Part shown: piece after piece, positions 1 through 9,036 of the stretch | Position numbering within the stretch: the first letter of the stretch is position 1 | How the letters are laid out: every line of letters begins with the position of its first letter | Assembly (NCBI GenBank): GCA_039934875.1 | Contig: JBDTLH010000231.1 | Span: forward strand, 1-27,631 | Reading direction: 5' to 3' | DNA length: 27,631 nucleotides | Source: JBDTLH01 sp039934875 | GTDB lineage: Bacteria > Acidobacteriota > Terriglobia > Terriglobales > Acidobacteriaceae | Notes under the pieces: generated by a model | Told to the model about the DNA's origin: nothing | What the model saw: the letters and a program-made list of their open reading frames with translations, nothing else | Databases searched by the model: none | Position numbers and translations under genes: made by a program

Positions 1-732
1 CGGGTCGCCCTTCGACGCATATCTAAAACCCCCCACCACGCAATCGGCGCTGCGGATGCGCTTGATCTTCTGCATCGCCCGACGATCTCCGGAATGGTAT
101 GGTTCATCGAGCAACTTGGCGACGACCCCATCACATCCACTCGACGCCAGATCACGCAGCCAGCGCTCCGCCTCGGTGGGATTGGTCGAAGCCGGCGAGA
201 GCTGAATTACCCTGTTCTTCTGCAGGTGGGCGCGCGCCCAATTGGATAGCACCTCCCGCCGCAGCCGCAGAGGAGCTTCGGTAAACAACTGGCTGCCATC
301 TTCCAGAAGGTCGAAGACCAGCAGCTTCGCGGGCGTCTCCTTGGAGAGGCGTTGGATCCGGCTCGGCGCGGGATGAATGCGCTGCAACAACGCATCAAAA
401 TCCAGCTTGCCGTTGATCTCGATCACGATCTCGCCATCCAGCACGAAGCCGTGGTCGCTGATCTTTTGCATGGCCTCGACGATCTCCGGAAAATAACGCC
501 CGAGCGGCTCTCCCGCTTTTGATTGAATCACTACTTTGTCGTCGTCGCGGAAGATGATCGCGCGAAAGCCGTCCCACTTGGGCTCATACTGCCACCCCGG
601 CCCGGTGGGCACCTCGGGAACGAGCTTGGCGTCCATGGGGGCAAGAGGAGGTCTCAGCTTGAGATGGAGCTTGGGAAATTTAACCAAATCACCGCGTACA
701 GCATCGCTGTTCGATGTTGATCTACGCCTCAT
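1..732 (-). CDS. ATP-dependent DNA ligase (LigC/LigD-ligase type), 3' part outside window
   Basis: Seals nicks in DNA using ATP through a lysyl-AMP intermediate. Translating the minus strand from the ATG at 732 gives 244 residues still open at base 1, so the C-terminal part (end of the adenylation domain and OB fold) lies outside. Visible motifs: motif I E50-P-K52-W-D-G-F-R with K52 as the adenylated lysine, the LDGEIV and LVFDLLEDG segments of the adenylation domain, and DGVVAKLLDEPYHSGDR before QKIK near the window edge. No polymerase or phosphoesterase domain precedes it, so it resembles stand-alone LigC more than full LigD. A GAGGG lies about five bases before ATG 732; a second in-frame Met (residue 33) would start just before the family-typical DAKL segment. 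It lies 58 bp downstream of the preceding same-strand gene. Confidence 0.88.
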   Translation of the reverse strand, partial: MRRRSTSNSDAVRGDLVKFPKLHLKLRPPLAPMDAKLVPEVPTGPGWQYEPKWDGFRAIIFRDDDKVVIQSKAGEPLGRYFPEIVEAMQKISDHGFVLDGEIVIEINGKLDFDALLQRIHPAPSRIQRLSKETPAKLLVFDLLEDGSQLFTEAPLRLRREVLSNWARAHLQKNRVIQLSPASTNPTEAERWLRDLASSGCDGVVAKLLDEPYHSGDRRAMQKIKRIRSADCVVGGFRYASKGDP

Positions 733-790
733 GGGACCCTCGCATCTGAAGTTCTGCAAACGGTCAAGGGGGAGGGGGGCCGGCTCCGGA

Positions 791-3700
791 TCACTCGAAG
801 GGGGGTTCCGCATAATCGGAGCAACGTGATAGTAACACAAAGGCACCCCCGCTTGCGCGCCTTTGTCCCACACTATGTCTCAGCCACCCGCGCCGGAATA
901 GATAACTCGCCGCCGCAACCGAAAGAACTATCGCTGCGAGGGTCTTCACTTGGGCTTGGCGGCGGGCCCGCCTGATCTCCGCGAGCGCACCGGCTTCGGG
1001 TTTGCCTGGGGGGCCGTTCTCTCCATGATCGAGTGCGAGTTTAAGCGCATCTGCCAAGTGGAGCGCATGGCGATCAGTCTGCTGCGCGATCTGTTCGCGG
1101 CAACTGAATCCGTCTGCGATAATGATCGTGTCATTCACTTGCTTGCGGACCGCGGGCAGCAGCACCCGTTCGCCGGCGGCGATGGACACATCGTATTTCT
1201 CCCGCTCGAAGCCAAAGGGCCCCGCCATGCCACAGCACCCGCTATCGGGCAGCTCGATGTCGGCTTCCATCTTCTTCAGCAACGATTTCTCGTCGGTCAT
1301 CTTCATCAGCGCCTTGTGGTGGCAGTGCCCATGCACCAGCATCTTGCGCCGCAGTTTGGGCGGCGCATAACCGCTGGCGTGATGCTCGAGAAATTCGCTG
1401 AGCAGGAACGTCTGGTCGTGCAAACGCTTCGCCACTTCGTCGTTGGGGATGAGGTTGAGCATCTCGTCGCGAAAGACGCTGGCGCAACTCGGCTCCAGCA
1501 CCACCACCGGCATACCGTTATCAACCGATTCGCGCACCACTTCCAGATTGCGGCGCAGGTAGCGTTTGGCTTCCTTGAGGAACCCGAAGTCATAGAGCGG
1601 GCGCCCGCAGCAGACATGTTGTTCCGGCACTCGCACACTGAATCCCGCATTTTCCAGCACCTCTACCGCCGCCCGCGCCGTCTGCGGATGAAAGTAGTTG
1701 TTGAAAGTATCAGGCCAGAGCAGCACGTCATTTTTGCCGCCGCTGCGCTGGTTAACCTTATTGCGGCGTACCCATTGCATAAAGCTATAGGGCGCGAAAG
1801 CAGGAATCCGGCGTTGCCGCGGAATTCCGGCAACCGCCTTCGTTAGGCGACTGCTAACTGGAGACTGGGTAAACAAATTCACCAGCTCCGGTGCGATGCT
1901 CGAAAACTGCGCCCATCGATCGATAAATCCGAAGGCGTAAGCATTGAACGGCCGCATCCGCCCCTCATAGTAATGGGACATGAATTCCGCCTTGTAGGTA
2001 GGCAGGTCCACTTCGACCGGACACTCGCCGGTGCATCCCTTACAGGAGAGGCAGAGGTCAAGCGCCTCTTTTACTGCCTCGCTCTTCCATCCGTCATGAA
2101 TGATTTCACCTTGTGCCATCTCGAATAGCAGATGGGCGCGCCCGCGCGTCGAGTGGCGCTCTTCGCGAGTGACCATGTAACTCGGACACATGGTGCCTTC
2201 ATCGTGGCGGCGGCACTCGCCCACCCCGACGCAGCGCAGCGCGGCGCGAGCAAACGAATTTCCGTCCTTTTGAAAACTGAAGTGCGTCTTCGGCTCCCAC
2301 GGACGATAGTCCGTGCCCAGACGAAGGTTCTCTTCCGGCTGATAGGGGTCCACGACTTTATGAGGATTCATTCGATTGGTTGGGTCCCAAATCGCCTTGA
2401 ATTCAGCGAACGCCCTCACCAGATCTGCGCCGAACATCTTCGGCAACAGCGCGGCGCGCGATTGTCCGTCGCCGTGTTCACCGGAGAGCGAACCGCCGTA
2501 CTGAATCACCAGATCGGCGGCGTGATCGATGAAATCGCGATAGTGACGAATGCCTTCGGCGCTGTCCAGCTTGAAATCTATGCGAGTATGGATGCACCCC
2601 TGCCCGAAATGTCCATAAAGCGCGCCTGTGTAATCAAATTTCTGCAGCAGGGCGCGAAATTCCCTCAAATAAGCGCCCAATTTCTCCGGCGGGACCGCCG
2701 CGTCCTCCCAGCCGCTCCAAGCGGGCGGCTTGCCGGGGACGAACGCCGTCGCGCCCAGTCCCGCCTCGCGCACCTTCCACACCTCCGATTCCTGCTTCTT
2801 GTCGTCATACAGTTTCATCGTCGGAGCATTCTCTTTCCCGCGAATTGCCGACGTCATCTTCTTTGCCAGTGCATCGGCCTCCCCCTGCGTGTCTCCGCCG
2901 AACTCTACCATCAGATAACCGCCGCCTTGAGGGAAGAGCGCCAGGTCTTGCGCATCCTTGCCTTCGCTGCGGATATCTCGCACTAACGTCTGGTCAAATC
3001 CCTCCAGCCCAATGGGACGATATTGCAATATCTCAGGCACGTGATCGGCGGCGCTGTAAGCATCCGAATATCCGAGCACAACCAGAGTGCGGTATTGTGG
3101 ACTGGGCATCAATCGCAGCTTGGCTTCGAGGACGGTGACGCAGGTTCCCTCGCTGCCCACCAATGCGCGTGCAATGTGAAATCCATTCTCAGGCAGCAGA
3201 CTATCGAGGTTGTAGCCGGAGACGCGGCGCGGGATCTTTGGATAGCGCTTCCTGATCTCGTCACCGTATTTATCGCGCAATTCGCGCAGCTTGCTATAGA
3301 TCTCGCCCTTGCGCCCGCCGGCGCGGATAATCTGCTCGAGTTCACCATCGCTCGTCTGGCCGACTGTCATGCGGGTTCCGTCATAGAGCAGTATGTCGAG
3401 CGTTTCGGTGTTGTCCACCGACTTGCCGCCCATCAGTGCATGCACACCGCAGGAGTTGTTGCCCAGCATGCCTCCGATAGTGCAGCGGTTGTGGGTCGCC
3501 GGATCTGGCGCGAACGTAAGCTGGTGCACCTCAGCGGCGTCGCGCAGCGTATCGAGCACGAGGCCGGGCTGAACACGCGCTATTTTTCCCGCGAAATCAA
3601 GTTCAAGTATTTGATGAAGATATTTCGAGAAGTCGATGACTACTGCTACGTTACAGCACTGCCCTGCAAGACTGGTACCGCCCCCGCGGGAGAGTACCGG

Positions 3701-3976
3701 AGCGTCGAATTCGCGGCAGGCGGCGATTGTGGCAATCACGTCTTCCAGGGTCTTGGGCACCACCAGCCCAATGGGAATTTGGCGGTAATTCGAGGCATCT
3801 GTGGCATAAAGCGCGCGCGATCCCGCATCAAATCGCACCTCACCCTTAATGTTTCGCTTTAACTTACGTTCGAGCGCCTCAGCCGCCGGAAACTGATCAA
3901 CGGGTATGGCGTGCGAGCTGGGTGGCAGAGGCCCAATGTTGACGAGATGGCTTGACATACTCGGTGGGATTCGCAA
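791..3976 (-). CDS. FAD-binding and (Fe-S)-binding 2-hydroxyacid dehydrogenase fusion (GlcD-GlcF / YdiJ-like)
   Basis: Membrane-linked flavoenzyme expected to oxidise a D-2-hydroxyacid (glycolate, D-lactate or D-2-hydroxyglutarate; substrate not decidable here) and pass electrons through Fe-S clusters. Of 1061 residues, about 55-290 form the FAD_binding_4 domain (RGGGTSLAGQ at 97-106, GGMLGNNSCG at 168-177). About 290-545 form the FAD-oxidase C-terminal domain (YGHFGQGCIH, GEHGDGQSR). A 4Fe-4S region has C582, C588, C597 and C642-x2-C645-x2-C648-x3-C652-P. Two CCG-type domains follow (VCCGRPL near 790; HGHCHH and DSGCCGMAG near 880-915). A hydrophobic segment at about 1012-1026 followed by RRGW is an unusual C-terminal membrane anchor. 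The start is TTG at 3976 with GGAG six bases upstream; ATG at 3958 is the alternative and has a poorer site. Confidence 0.9.
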   Translation of the reverse strand: MRIPPSMSSHLVNIGPLPPSSHAIPVDQFPAAEALERKLKRNIKGEVRFDAGSRALYATDASNYRQIPIGLVVPKTLEDVIATIAACREFDAPVLSRGGGTSLAGQCCNVAVVIDFSKYLHQILELDFAGKIARVQPGLVLDTLRDAAEVHQLTFAPDPATHNRCTIGGMLGNNSCGVHALMGGKSVDNTETLDILLYDGTRMTVGQTSDGELEQIIRAGGRKGEIYSKLRELRDKYGDEIRKRYPKIPRRVSGYNLDSLLPENGFHIARALVGSEGTCVTVLEAKLRLMPSPQYRTLVVLGYSDAYSAADHVPEILQYRPIGLEGFDQTLVRDIRSEGKDAQDLALFPQGGGYLMVEFGGDTQGEADALAKKMTSAIRGKENAPTMKLYDDKKQESEVWKVREAGLGATAFVPGKPPAWSGWEDAAVPPEKLGAYLREFRALLQKFDYTGALYGHFGQGCIHTRIDFKLDSAEGIRHYRDFIDHAADLVIQYGGSLSGEHGDGQSRAALLPKMFGADLVRAFAEFKAIWDPTNRMNPHKVVDPYQPEENLRLGTDYRPWEPKTHFSFQKDGNSFARAALRCVGVGECRRHDEGTMCPSYMVTREERHSTRGRAHLLFEMAQGEIIHDGWKSEAVKEALDLCLSCKGCTGECPVEVDLPTYKAEFMSHYYEGRMRPFNAYAFGFIDRWAQFSSIAPELVNLFTQSPVSSRLTKAVAGIPRQRRIPAFAPYSFMQWVRRNKVNQRSGGKNDVLLWPDTFNNYFHPQTARAAVEVLENAGFSVRVPEQHVCCGRPLYDFGFLKEAKRYLRRNLEVVRESVDNGMPVVVLEPSCASVFRDEMLNLIPNDEVAKRLHDQTFLLSEFLEHHASGYAPPKLRRKMLVHGHCHHKALMKMTDEKSLLKKMEADIELPDSGCCGMAGPFGFEREKYDVSIAAGERVLLPAVRKQVNDTIIIADGFSCREQIAQQTDRHALHLADALKLALDHGENGPPGKPEAGALAEIRRARRQAQVKTLAAIVLSVAAASYLFRRGWLRHSVGQRRASGGAFVLLSRCSDYAEPPFE

Positions 3977-4047
3977 ACTCAGCTCCGAGTTTGATCCCCC
4001 TCATGCTGTTGCGCAAATTCCTGTTTAGCCAAGACAGCTCAGAATCT

Positions 4048-4085
4048 GTCATGCTGAGCGAGCGCAGCGAGTCGAAGCATCTTTG
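4048..4085 (+). repeat. Dispersed repeat, copy 1 (GTCATGCTGAG...GCAGCGA family)
   Basis: Begins GTCATGCTGAGCGAGCGCAG and ends GAAGCATCTTTG. A second, inverted copy lies at 21469-21500 (minus). It sits in the 185-bp spacer between the FAD/Fe-S gene and the M24 peptidase gene. The sequence resembles short interspersed elements scattered in many soil-bacterial genomes; it has no coding content. Confidence 0.6.
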
Positions 4086-4161
4086 TTTTCTCTGCGAAAT
4101 CACTACATCCTGTTCATTAGGCCCGCAGCGAACCAACCTCGCATCTCGCCTTTATTGCTCC

Positions 4162-5355
4162 TCACTCAATCACCAGTTCCGAAACGTTGTCCTGAAACGG
4201 TGTCAATAGCTCCGCCCCGGCATCAGTGATCACCACCATTTCGCATTGCCGAATGCCGCCGAAGCCCTCGAAATATGCCGCCGGTTCAATGTTGAACACT
4301 GTCCCGGGTGCGAGCACATCGGGCGACTGCGGATGGATCCGTGGTCGGTCGCCGCCACTGATAGCTCCGAATCCGACCCCGTGCCCGGTGCCGTGCTTGA
4401 ACGCCTCCGCAAAACCGTGCCTTGCCATCACCTTCCGCGCCGCCTGATCGACTTGTGCGCCAGTGGCCCCAGGCTTCAGCACGGCAAACGCCGCATCCCG
4501 CGCCTCGAATACCGCGCGATAAATCTCCCGTTGCCTGGAAGAGGGTTGACCCATGACGAAGGTGCGGGTGACATCGGTCCACATGCCAAAGGCCTGCGAA
4601 TTGCAGTGCAGCAGCACCAGATCGCCATGCTCAATTCGACGATGGCGAGTGTAGGCGAAGGCATAATGCGCTTGCGCTGAGTTGGCCCCGGACATGCACC
4701 ACGCGAAGCCTCCGGCACGATCTATATTGCGGGCTGAGGCCGCGGTCGAAAGCAGCGCGGTAAGCTCCGCGGCGATCTCCGCTTCGCTTGTGCCGATGCG
4801 GACAGCATTCTTGATTGCCGTAAATGCCTCGCCTATAATAGATGTTGCACGCCGCAGCCGATCCAACTCGAAACGGGTTAACGAGGCGGAGAGTTGATTG
4901 AGCATCTCCGACGCCTCCCGAACGTTAGCCGAGTCGCCCTCCAGCAGATCACGCAACGCTGACCCATAGAGGTGGGTCGCTGAGTAGGAGGCAGGAGTGC
5001 TCGCCGCTCCACCATCGCTTCCCAGGCGTCCGCCACTGAGACCGAGGCCCTGCAGCGCGGATTGCAAAGGACTCCGCAACTGTTCGCTGGCGATGACCAG
5101 AGTCTCCAGCTTTCCGGGCTGAAATGTCGAGAGCGGTATCCCGCACGGCTCAGCCAGTGCCGCCTCATCTTCCGGCACGATGAGGTGAGTATCGCCGGCA
5201 GCATTCACCAGCGCAACGCTCGTCCCGATCACCGGCCAGTAACTCGTCAGCATGAGCACGTTGCGCGGCAGCGAGCAGACAATACCATCCAGATTAGCGA
5301 CTTTGAGCGCCTCGCGCACGCGCGCCAGTCGCTCCGGATCCTGAGGAGTACTCAT
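4162..5355 (-). CDS. M24-family (Xaa-Pro aminopeptidase-like) metallopeptidase with atypical first metal ligand
   Basis: Creatinase-type N-terminal domain (about 1-150) followed by a pita-bread M24 domain (about 160-390), 397 residues, as expected for cytoplasmic Xaa-Pro dipeptidase/aminopeptidase-like enzymes. Ligand positions read D261 (WTDVTRTF), H325 (HGTGHGVGFG), E357 (NIEPAAY) and E372 (QCEMVV). The position of the first Asp (usual V-x-x-D-x-G) is H250 in LLHCNS. Either this is a subfamily with His at that site or the enzyme has altered metal use. The ATG at 5355 overlaps the upstream gene's TGA as ATGA, so translation is probably coupled to the enolase-superfamily gene. Exact substrate is unknown. 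Confidence 0.85.
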   Translation of the reverse strand: MSTPQDPERLARVREALKVANLDGIVCSLPRNVLMLTSYWPVIGTSVALVNAAGDTHLIVPEDEAALAEPCGIPLSTFQPGKLETLVIASEQLRSPLQSALQGLGLSGGRLGSDGGAASTPASYSATHLYGSALRDLLEGDSANVREASEMLNQLSASLTRFELDRLRRATSIIGEAFTAIKNAVRIGTSEAEIAAELTALLSTAASARNIDRAGGFAWCMSGANSAQAHYAFAYTRHRRIEHGDLVLLHCNSQAFGMWTDVTRTFVMGQPSSRQREIYRAVFEARDAAFAVLKPGATGAQVDQAARKVMARHGFAEAFKHGTGHGVGFGAISGGDRPRIHPQSPDVLAPGTVFNIEPAAYFEGFGGIRQCEMVVITDAGAELLTPFQDNVSELVIE

Positions 5356-6467
5356 TGCGCGTACTGCTCCGCGACTTTGCGCTTGAGCTCGATGCCGAAG
5401 CCGAGAAGGGAGAGATCAGGAGCGAGTTTGCCGTTGACCGGCTCTGGAACTCCCTCGAAGATCATGCGCTCGACGCGCGCGTGATCGTGGAAATATTCAA
5501 TATGCACGGAGCGCGCCGTTGCGCAGCACAAGTGCATGTGCAGAGCGGGTGCGCAGTGCGCCGATAGCGGCCTGTGATGCGCGTCGCAGACCGCGTGCGC
5601 CTCAAGAAATCCGCTGATGCCGCCGCAGCGCGTCGCGTCCGCCTGCATCACGTCCACAGCGCCAGCACTCAGCATCCGCTCGAAATACCACGGCGTGTAG
5701 CCGTATTCTCCCGCCGCAATATTCATAGAATGGGGCGCGTGCTCACGGATAAAGTGCAGGCCGGCAAGATCATCGGAGCTGACCGGCTCCTCAAACCAGC
5801 GCACATCGTATTCGGTAAATTGCTGTGCAAATTCCAGCGCCTGTTTGACCGTGTAAGCGCCGTTAGCGTCCACAAAGAGCTGGCAATCAGGACCGATGGC
5901 CTCGCGCGCAACCTGCACCCGGTGCAGATCTCGATCGGGATCGCTGCCGATCTTCATCTTTACGCGCCCGATCCCCTGCTGTGCCCAGCCGCCAAGCTGC
6001 GCGCTAAGCTGCTCATCGGAATAACTGGTGAATCCGCCGCTACCGTAGATGTCGATGGAATCTCGCACCGCGCCGAGCAGCTTCAGCAAGGGCAACTTCA
6101 GCAGCTTCGCCTTGAGGTCCCAGCACGCGTTATCTATAGCAGACATCGCCATCGCTGCCACCCCGGGCCTCCCCAGATTGCGAATGGCAAGAGCCAGGTT
6201 TACGGCAAGAGCGCCGGTGTTCATCGCATCCTGCTTATTAACCACCTGCTCTTTCAGCAGCACCTCGACGAGCTTTGCCGTGGAAATATCGGCATAGGTA
6301 TAGCCAATTCCGGTGACGCCCGCAGCTTCGAGTTCCACAATAACGATGGTGGTCTTGTCCCATGCGATGGTGCCGTCGGCTTCCGGTGCGTCGGTGGGAA
6401 TTGTGCATGCGGTGACCTTGCCGCCGCGAATTGCCGTCTCTGGACTGACCTTTGGATCGAAGCTCAC
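5352..6467 (-). CDS. Enolase-superfamily enzyme, mandelate racemase/muconate lactonizing subgroup
   Basis: Abstracts a proton alpha to a carboxylate and stabilises the enediolate on Mg2+; sugar-acid dehydratase or racemase are the likely activities. The 371-residue protein has the full mandelate racemase-subgroup set: K-M-K at 170-172 (K172 base), metal ligands D200 (FVDANGAY), E226 (WFEEP) and E254 (AAGEYGYTP), and the D277/H304 dyad (MQADATR, SAHCAPALH). The N-terminal capping domain is about residues 1-130. It is first in a two-gene unit with the M24 peptidase (4-base overlap) and divergent from the HAD phosphatase, with only 55 bp between starts. Specific substrate cannot be assigned from sequence alone. 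Confidence 0.88.
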   Translation of the reverse strand: MSFDPKVSPETAIRGGKVTACTIPTDAPEADGTIAWDKTTIVIVELEAAGVTGIGYTYADISTAKLVEVLLKEQVVNKQDAMNTGALAVNLALAIRNLGRPGVAAMAMSAIDNACWDLKAKLLKLPLLKLLGAVRDSIDIYGSGGFTSYSDEQLSAQLGGWAQQGIGRVKMKIGSDPDRDLHRVQVAREAIGPDCQLFVDANGAYTVKQALEFAQQFTEYDVRWFEEPVSSDDLAGLHFIREHAPHSMNIAAGEYGYTPWYFERMLSAGAVDVMQADATRCGGISGFLEAHAVCDAHHRPLSAHCAPALHMHLCCATARSVHIEYFHDHARVERMIFEGVPEPVNGKLAPDLSLLGFGIELKRKVAEQYAQ

Positions 6468-6522
6468 ATGACTAGGAACTTGGTTTCGCGGCGCGGGTTG
6501 CCGCGTCCGTTAACATCGAAGA

Positions 6523-7221
6523 GTGAACGTAAACCGGCCCATCCCCTTTCGCGACCTGCGGCTCTTCATCTTTGACCTCGACGGCACGCTGATTGATTCG
6601 CGCGTAGACCTGGCGAATGCAGTGAATGCCATGCTCCGCCAGGTAGAGCGTCCGGAGCTGCTGCATCAGACCATCGCCACATATATCGGAGACGGCGCGC
6701 CCATGTTGGTCCGCCGCGCGCTGGGTGACCCCGATGATGAGAACTTCGTGCAGCACGCTCTCGATTTGTTTCTCGCCTACTACCGCCAGCACAAACTCGA
6801 TCACACCTACGTCTATGAGGGCGTGCTGCAGTCGCTCAAGAACATGCAAGCCTCCTTCCCGCAGGCGAAGTTGGCAGTCCTCTCCAATAAACCGGTGAAC
6901 CCGTCGCGCCAGATCGTGGAGGCGCTGGGGCTGACGCCGTTTTTCTTTCAGGTATATGGCGGCAACAGCTTCCACACCAAGAAGCCAGACCCTCATGGGG
7001 TTCTTACGCTGCTCCGGGAAGCGGGCAACGAAGCAGGCGAAGTTCCCGCGTCTGAAGCCGTGCTCATCGGCGACTCCGCGGTTGATGTGCTCACCGCGCG
7101 CAACAGCGGAATCTATTCCGTAGGTTGCGCCTACGGCCTCGCGCCGCACACCCTCGCAGATGCTCCGCCCGACATTCTGGTGGACTCTCCGATGGAGTGG
7201 ATGGAGATGATCGCAGGCTGA
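6523..7221 (+). CDS. gph: HAD-superfamily phosphatase, phosphoglycolate phosphatase-like
   Basis: Likely hydrolyses 2-phosphoglycolate to glycolate, a product of oxidative DNA-end repair or RuBisCO side reactions. All four HAD motifs are present in 232 residues: D18-L-D20-G-T-L-I-D-S (motif I), LAVLSNKP (II), HTKKPDP (III Lys) and VLIGDSAVDV (IV), with an alpha-helical cap between I and II. The start is GTG at 6523: an in-frame TAA lies four codons upstream and no other start-type codon intervenes. The ribosome-binding site is weak. Other small phosphate-ester substrates are possible. Confidence 0.85.
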   Translation: MNVNRPIPFRDLRLFIFDLDGTLIDSRVDLANAVNAMLRQVERPELLHQTIATYIGDGAPMLVRRALGDPDDENFVQHALDLFLAYYRQHKLDHTYVYEGVLQSLKNMQASFPQAKLAVLSNKPVNPSRQIVEALGLTPFFFQVYGGNSFHTKKPDPHGVLTLLREAGNEAGEVPASEAVLIGDSAVDVLTARNSGIYSVGCAYGLAPHTLADAPPDILVDSPMEWMEMIAG

Positions 7222-7252
7222 TAAATCGCGCGCGATATGAGAAAATAGACAT

Positions 7253-7327
7253 GGAACTCCCCATCCGGCCTTCTGCCGAATCACGTTCAACATCCAACAG
7301 AAATGCGGGACTTCTGCCGGGAGTTCT
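7253..7327 (+). promoter_or_regulatory. Structured leader before the ABC-F gene
   Basis: GAACTCCC (7254-7261) is complementary to GGGAGTTC (7319-7326), with a further G-T pair outside. The enclosed segment holds a smaller hairpin CGGC-CTTCT-GCCG and a repeated TTCTGCCG. A 36-codon ATG-started frame (7251-7361) runs through it and stops four bases before the ABC-F start. Whether this acts as an attenuator or is chance is unresolved. Confidence 0.3.
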
Positions 7328-7364
7328 CTTTCCAGATTTAAGCCAAAAAGAAGGCAATTAAGCA

Positions 7365-8999
7365 ATGATTTCAGTCTCCAATCTCTCCATGCGCTACGGC
7401 TCCAAGATCTTGTTTGAAGACGTCAGTGTCACGTTTATTGCCGAGCGGCGCTACGGCCTCACCGGCCCCAACGGCTCCGGCAAATCAACATTTATGAAGG
7501 TGCTCACCGGCGAACTCGAGGCGCAAAAAGGCAACGTGGTGCGCCCCAAAAAGCTGGGAGTCTTGAGCCAGGACCAGTTCGCCTTCGATAAATACCGCGT
7601 GGTCGATACCGTCATCATGGGCAACAAGCCGCTGTGGGCGGCGCTCGAAGAGCGCGACCGGCTGTATGACAAGGCCGATCTGACCGATACGGATGGAATG
7701 CGCCTGGGCGAACTCGAAGGCATCGTCGGCGAGGAAGACGGCTACTCCGCCGAGGCCGATGCCGCCGTGCTGCTCGATGGACTTGACATCCCGGAAGAGC
7801 TGCACGAACGCAAGATGGGCGAGTTGCAGGGCGGACAGAAGGTGCGGGTGCTGCTGGCGCAGGCGCTCTTCGGCCATCCCCAGGCGCTGCTGCTGGATGA
7901 GCCCACCAACCACCTCGATCTCGAGTCCATCCACTGGCTGCAGAATTTTCTCAATCGCTATGAAGGCACGCTGATCGCGATCTCGCACGACCGCCATTTT
8001 CTCAACAGCATCTGCACCCACATCGCGGACATCGATTATCAAACGATCATCACTTACACCGGCGGATACGACGATATGGTGATGCAGAAGACCTCAGTGC
8101 GTTCGCGCCTTGAATCGCAGCAGGCGCAGCGCGAGAAGAAGATTGCGCAATTGAATGAGTTTATCGCGCGCTTCGCCGCCGGTACGCGTTCCACCCAGGT
8201 GAATTCACGGCGCAAAGAAGTCGAGCGGCTGCAATCGGACGATTTGAAGCGCTCCAACATTGCGCGGCCGTACATCAGCTTTCGCTTTGAGCAGCCTACG
8301 GGAAAGACAGCGCTTGAATTCGACGGCGTCAGCAAGGGCTTCGACGGCCTGACCGTGGTGGACAGCTTCTCCGCCATGATTGGACGCGGCGAGAAGATCG
8401 GTCTGTTGGGCCGCAACGGCGCGGGCAAAACGACGCTGATCAAGACCCTGCTCTCGGCCGCCGAGAATGTGGACGAGATGACTAGCGACGACCAGCCGGA
8501 CTCGGGCACCATCCGCTGGGGACATAACGCGAGCGTCGGCTACTTCGTGCAAGACCATAAGGAGTCCATCCAACCGGGGATGACCGCCGCCGATTGGCTG
8601 CATCAATGGAGCCCGCGCTCCTCGAAAGAAGAGATTCGCGGGCTGCTGGGACAGATGCTATTCACCGGCGAGGAAGGGCTCAAGCCGACCAAAACGCTCT
8701 CCGGTGGAGAGGCGGCGCGTCTGATCTTCTGCAAGCTGATGCTGCTCAAGCCGAATGTGCTGGTCTTCGACGAACCCACCAACCACCTCGATCTGGAATC
8801 CATCAACGCGCTCAACATCGCTTTGCAAAAATACGATGGCACGGTGCTGCTGGTCACCCACGATCATGACCTGATTGATGAAGTGGCTACGCGCATCTGG
8901 CACTTCGAAGACGGCAGAATCATCGATTTCAAAGGCAAATACGAGGATTATCAGACTGATGCCGCAAATCACGATGCGCATGCATTTGCCTCGGCATAA
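7365..8999 (+). CDS. ybiT: ABC-F ATPase, YbiT-like ribosome-associated translation factor
   Basis: Soluble twin-ATPase of the ABC-F class that binds the ribosomal E site region; no membrane segments. In 544 residues: Walker A GPNGSGKST (34-42), degenerate signature LQGGQ (154-158), Walker B ALLLDEP (174-180), a charged inter-domain linker rich in K/R/Q (about 235-300, the P-site tRNA interaction motif region), second Walker A GRNGAGKTT (349-357), canonical LSGGE (445-449) and VLVFDEP (465-471). Both domains carry DEPTNHLD, the ABC-F hallmark. The stretch VIMGNKPLW and overall length match E. coli YbiT rather than EttA or Uup. An AGAAGG lies about 10 bases before ATG 7365. Confidence 0.9.
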   Translation: MISVSNLSMRYGSKILFEDVSVTFIAERRYGLTGPNGSGKSTFMKVLTGELEAQKGNVVRPKKLGVLSQDQFAFDKYRVVDTVIMGNKPLWAALEERDRLYDKADLTDTDGMRLGELEGIVGEEDGYSAEADAAVLLDGLDIPEELHERKMGELQGGQKVRVLLAQALFGHPQALLLDEPTNHLDLESIHWLQNFLNRYEGTLIAISHDRHFLNSICTHIADIDYQTIITYTGGYDDMVMQKTSVRSRLESQQAQREKKIAQLNEFIARFAAGTRSTQVNSRRKEVERLQSDDLKRSNIARPYISFRFEQPTGKTALEFDGVSKGFDGLTVVDSFSAMIGRGEKIGLLGRNGAGKTTLIKTLLSAAENVDEMTSDDQPDSGTIRWGHNASVGYFVQDHKESIQPGMTAADWLHQWSPRSSKEEIRGLLGQMLFTGEEGLKPTKTLSGGEAARLIFCKLMLLKPNVLVFDEPTNHLDLESINALNIALQKYDGTVLLVTHDHDLIDEVATRIWHFEDGRIIDFKGKYEDYQTDAANHDAHAFASA

Positions 9000-9036
9000 T
9001 CCACAAGCCGACATCTCTTGGGAGAGGAGACGGCAC

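Noticed and set aside
2132..3862. Long plus-strand frames (2132-2986 and 3023-3862) opposite the FAD/Fe-S gene
   Set aside because: They are antisense to a gene with a complete set of family motifs; no recognisable motifs, Arg/Ala-biased composition typical of GC-rich shadow frames.
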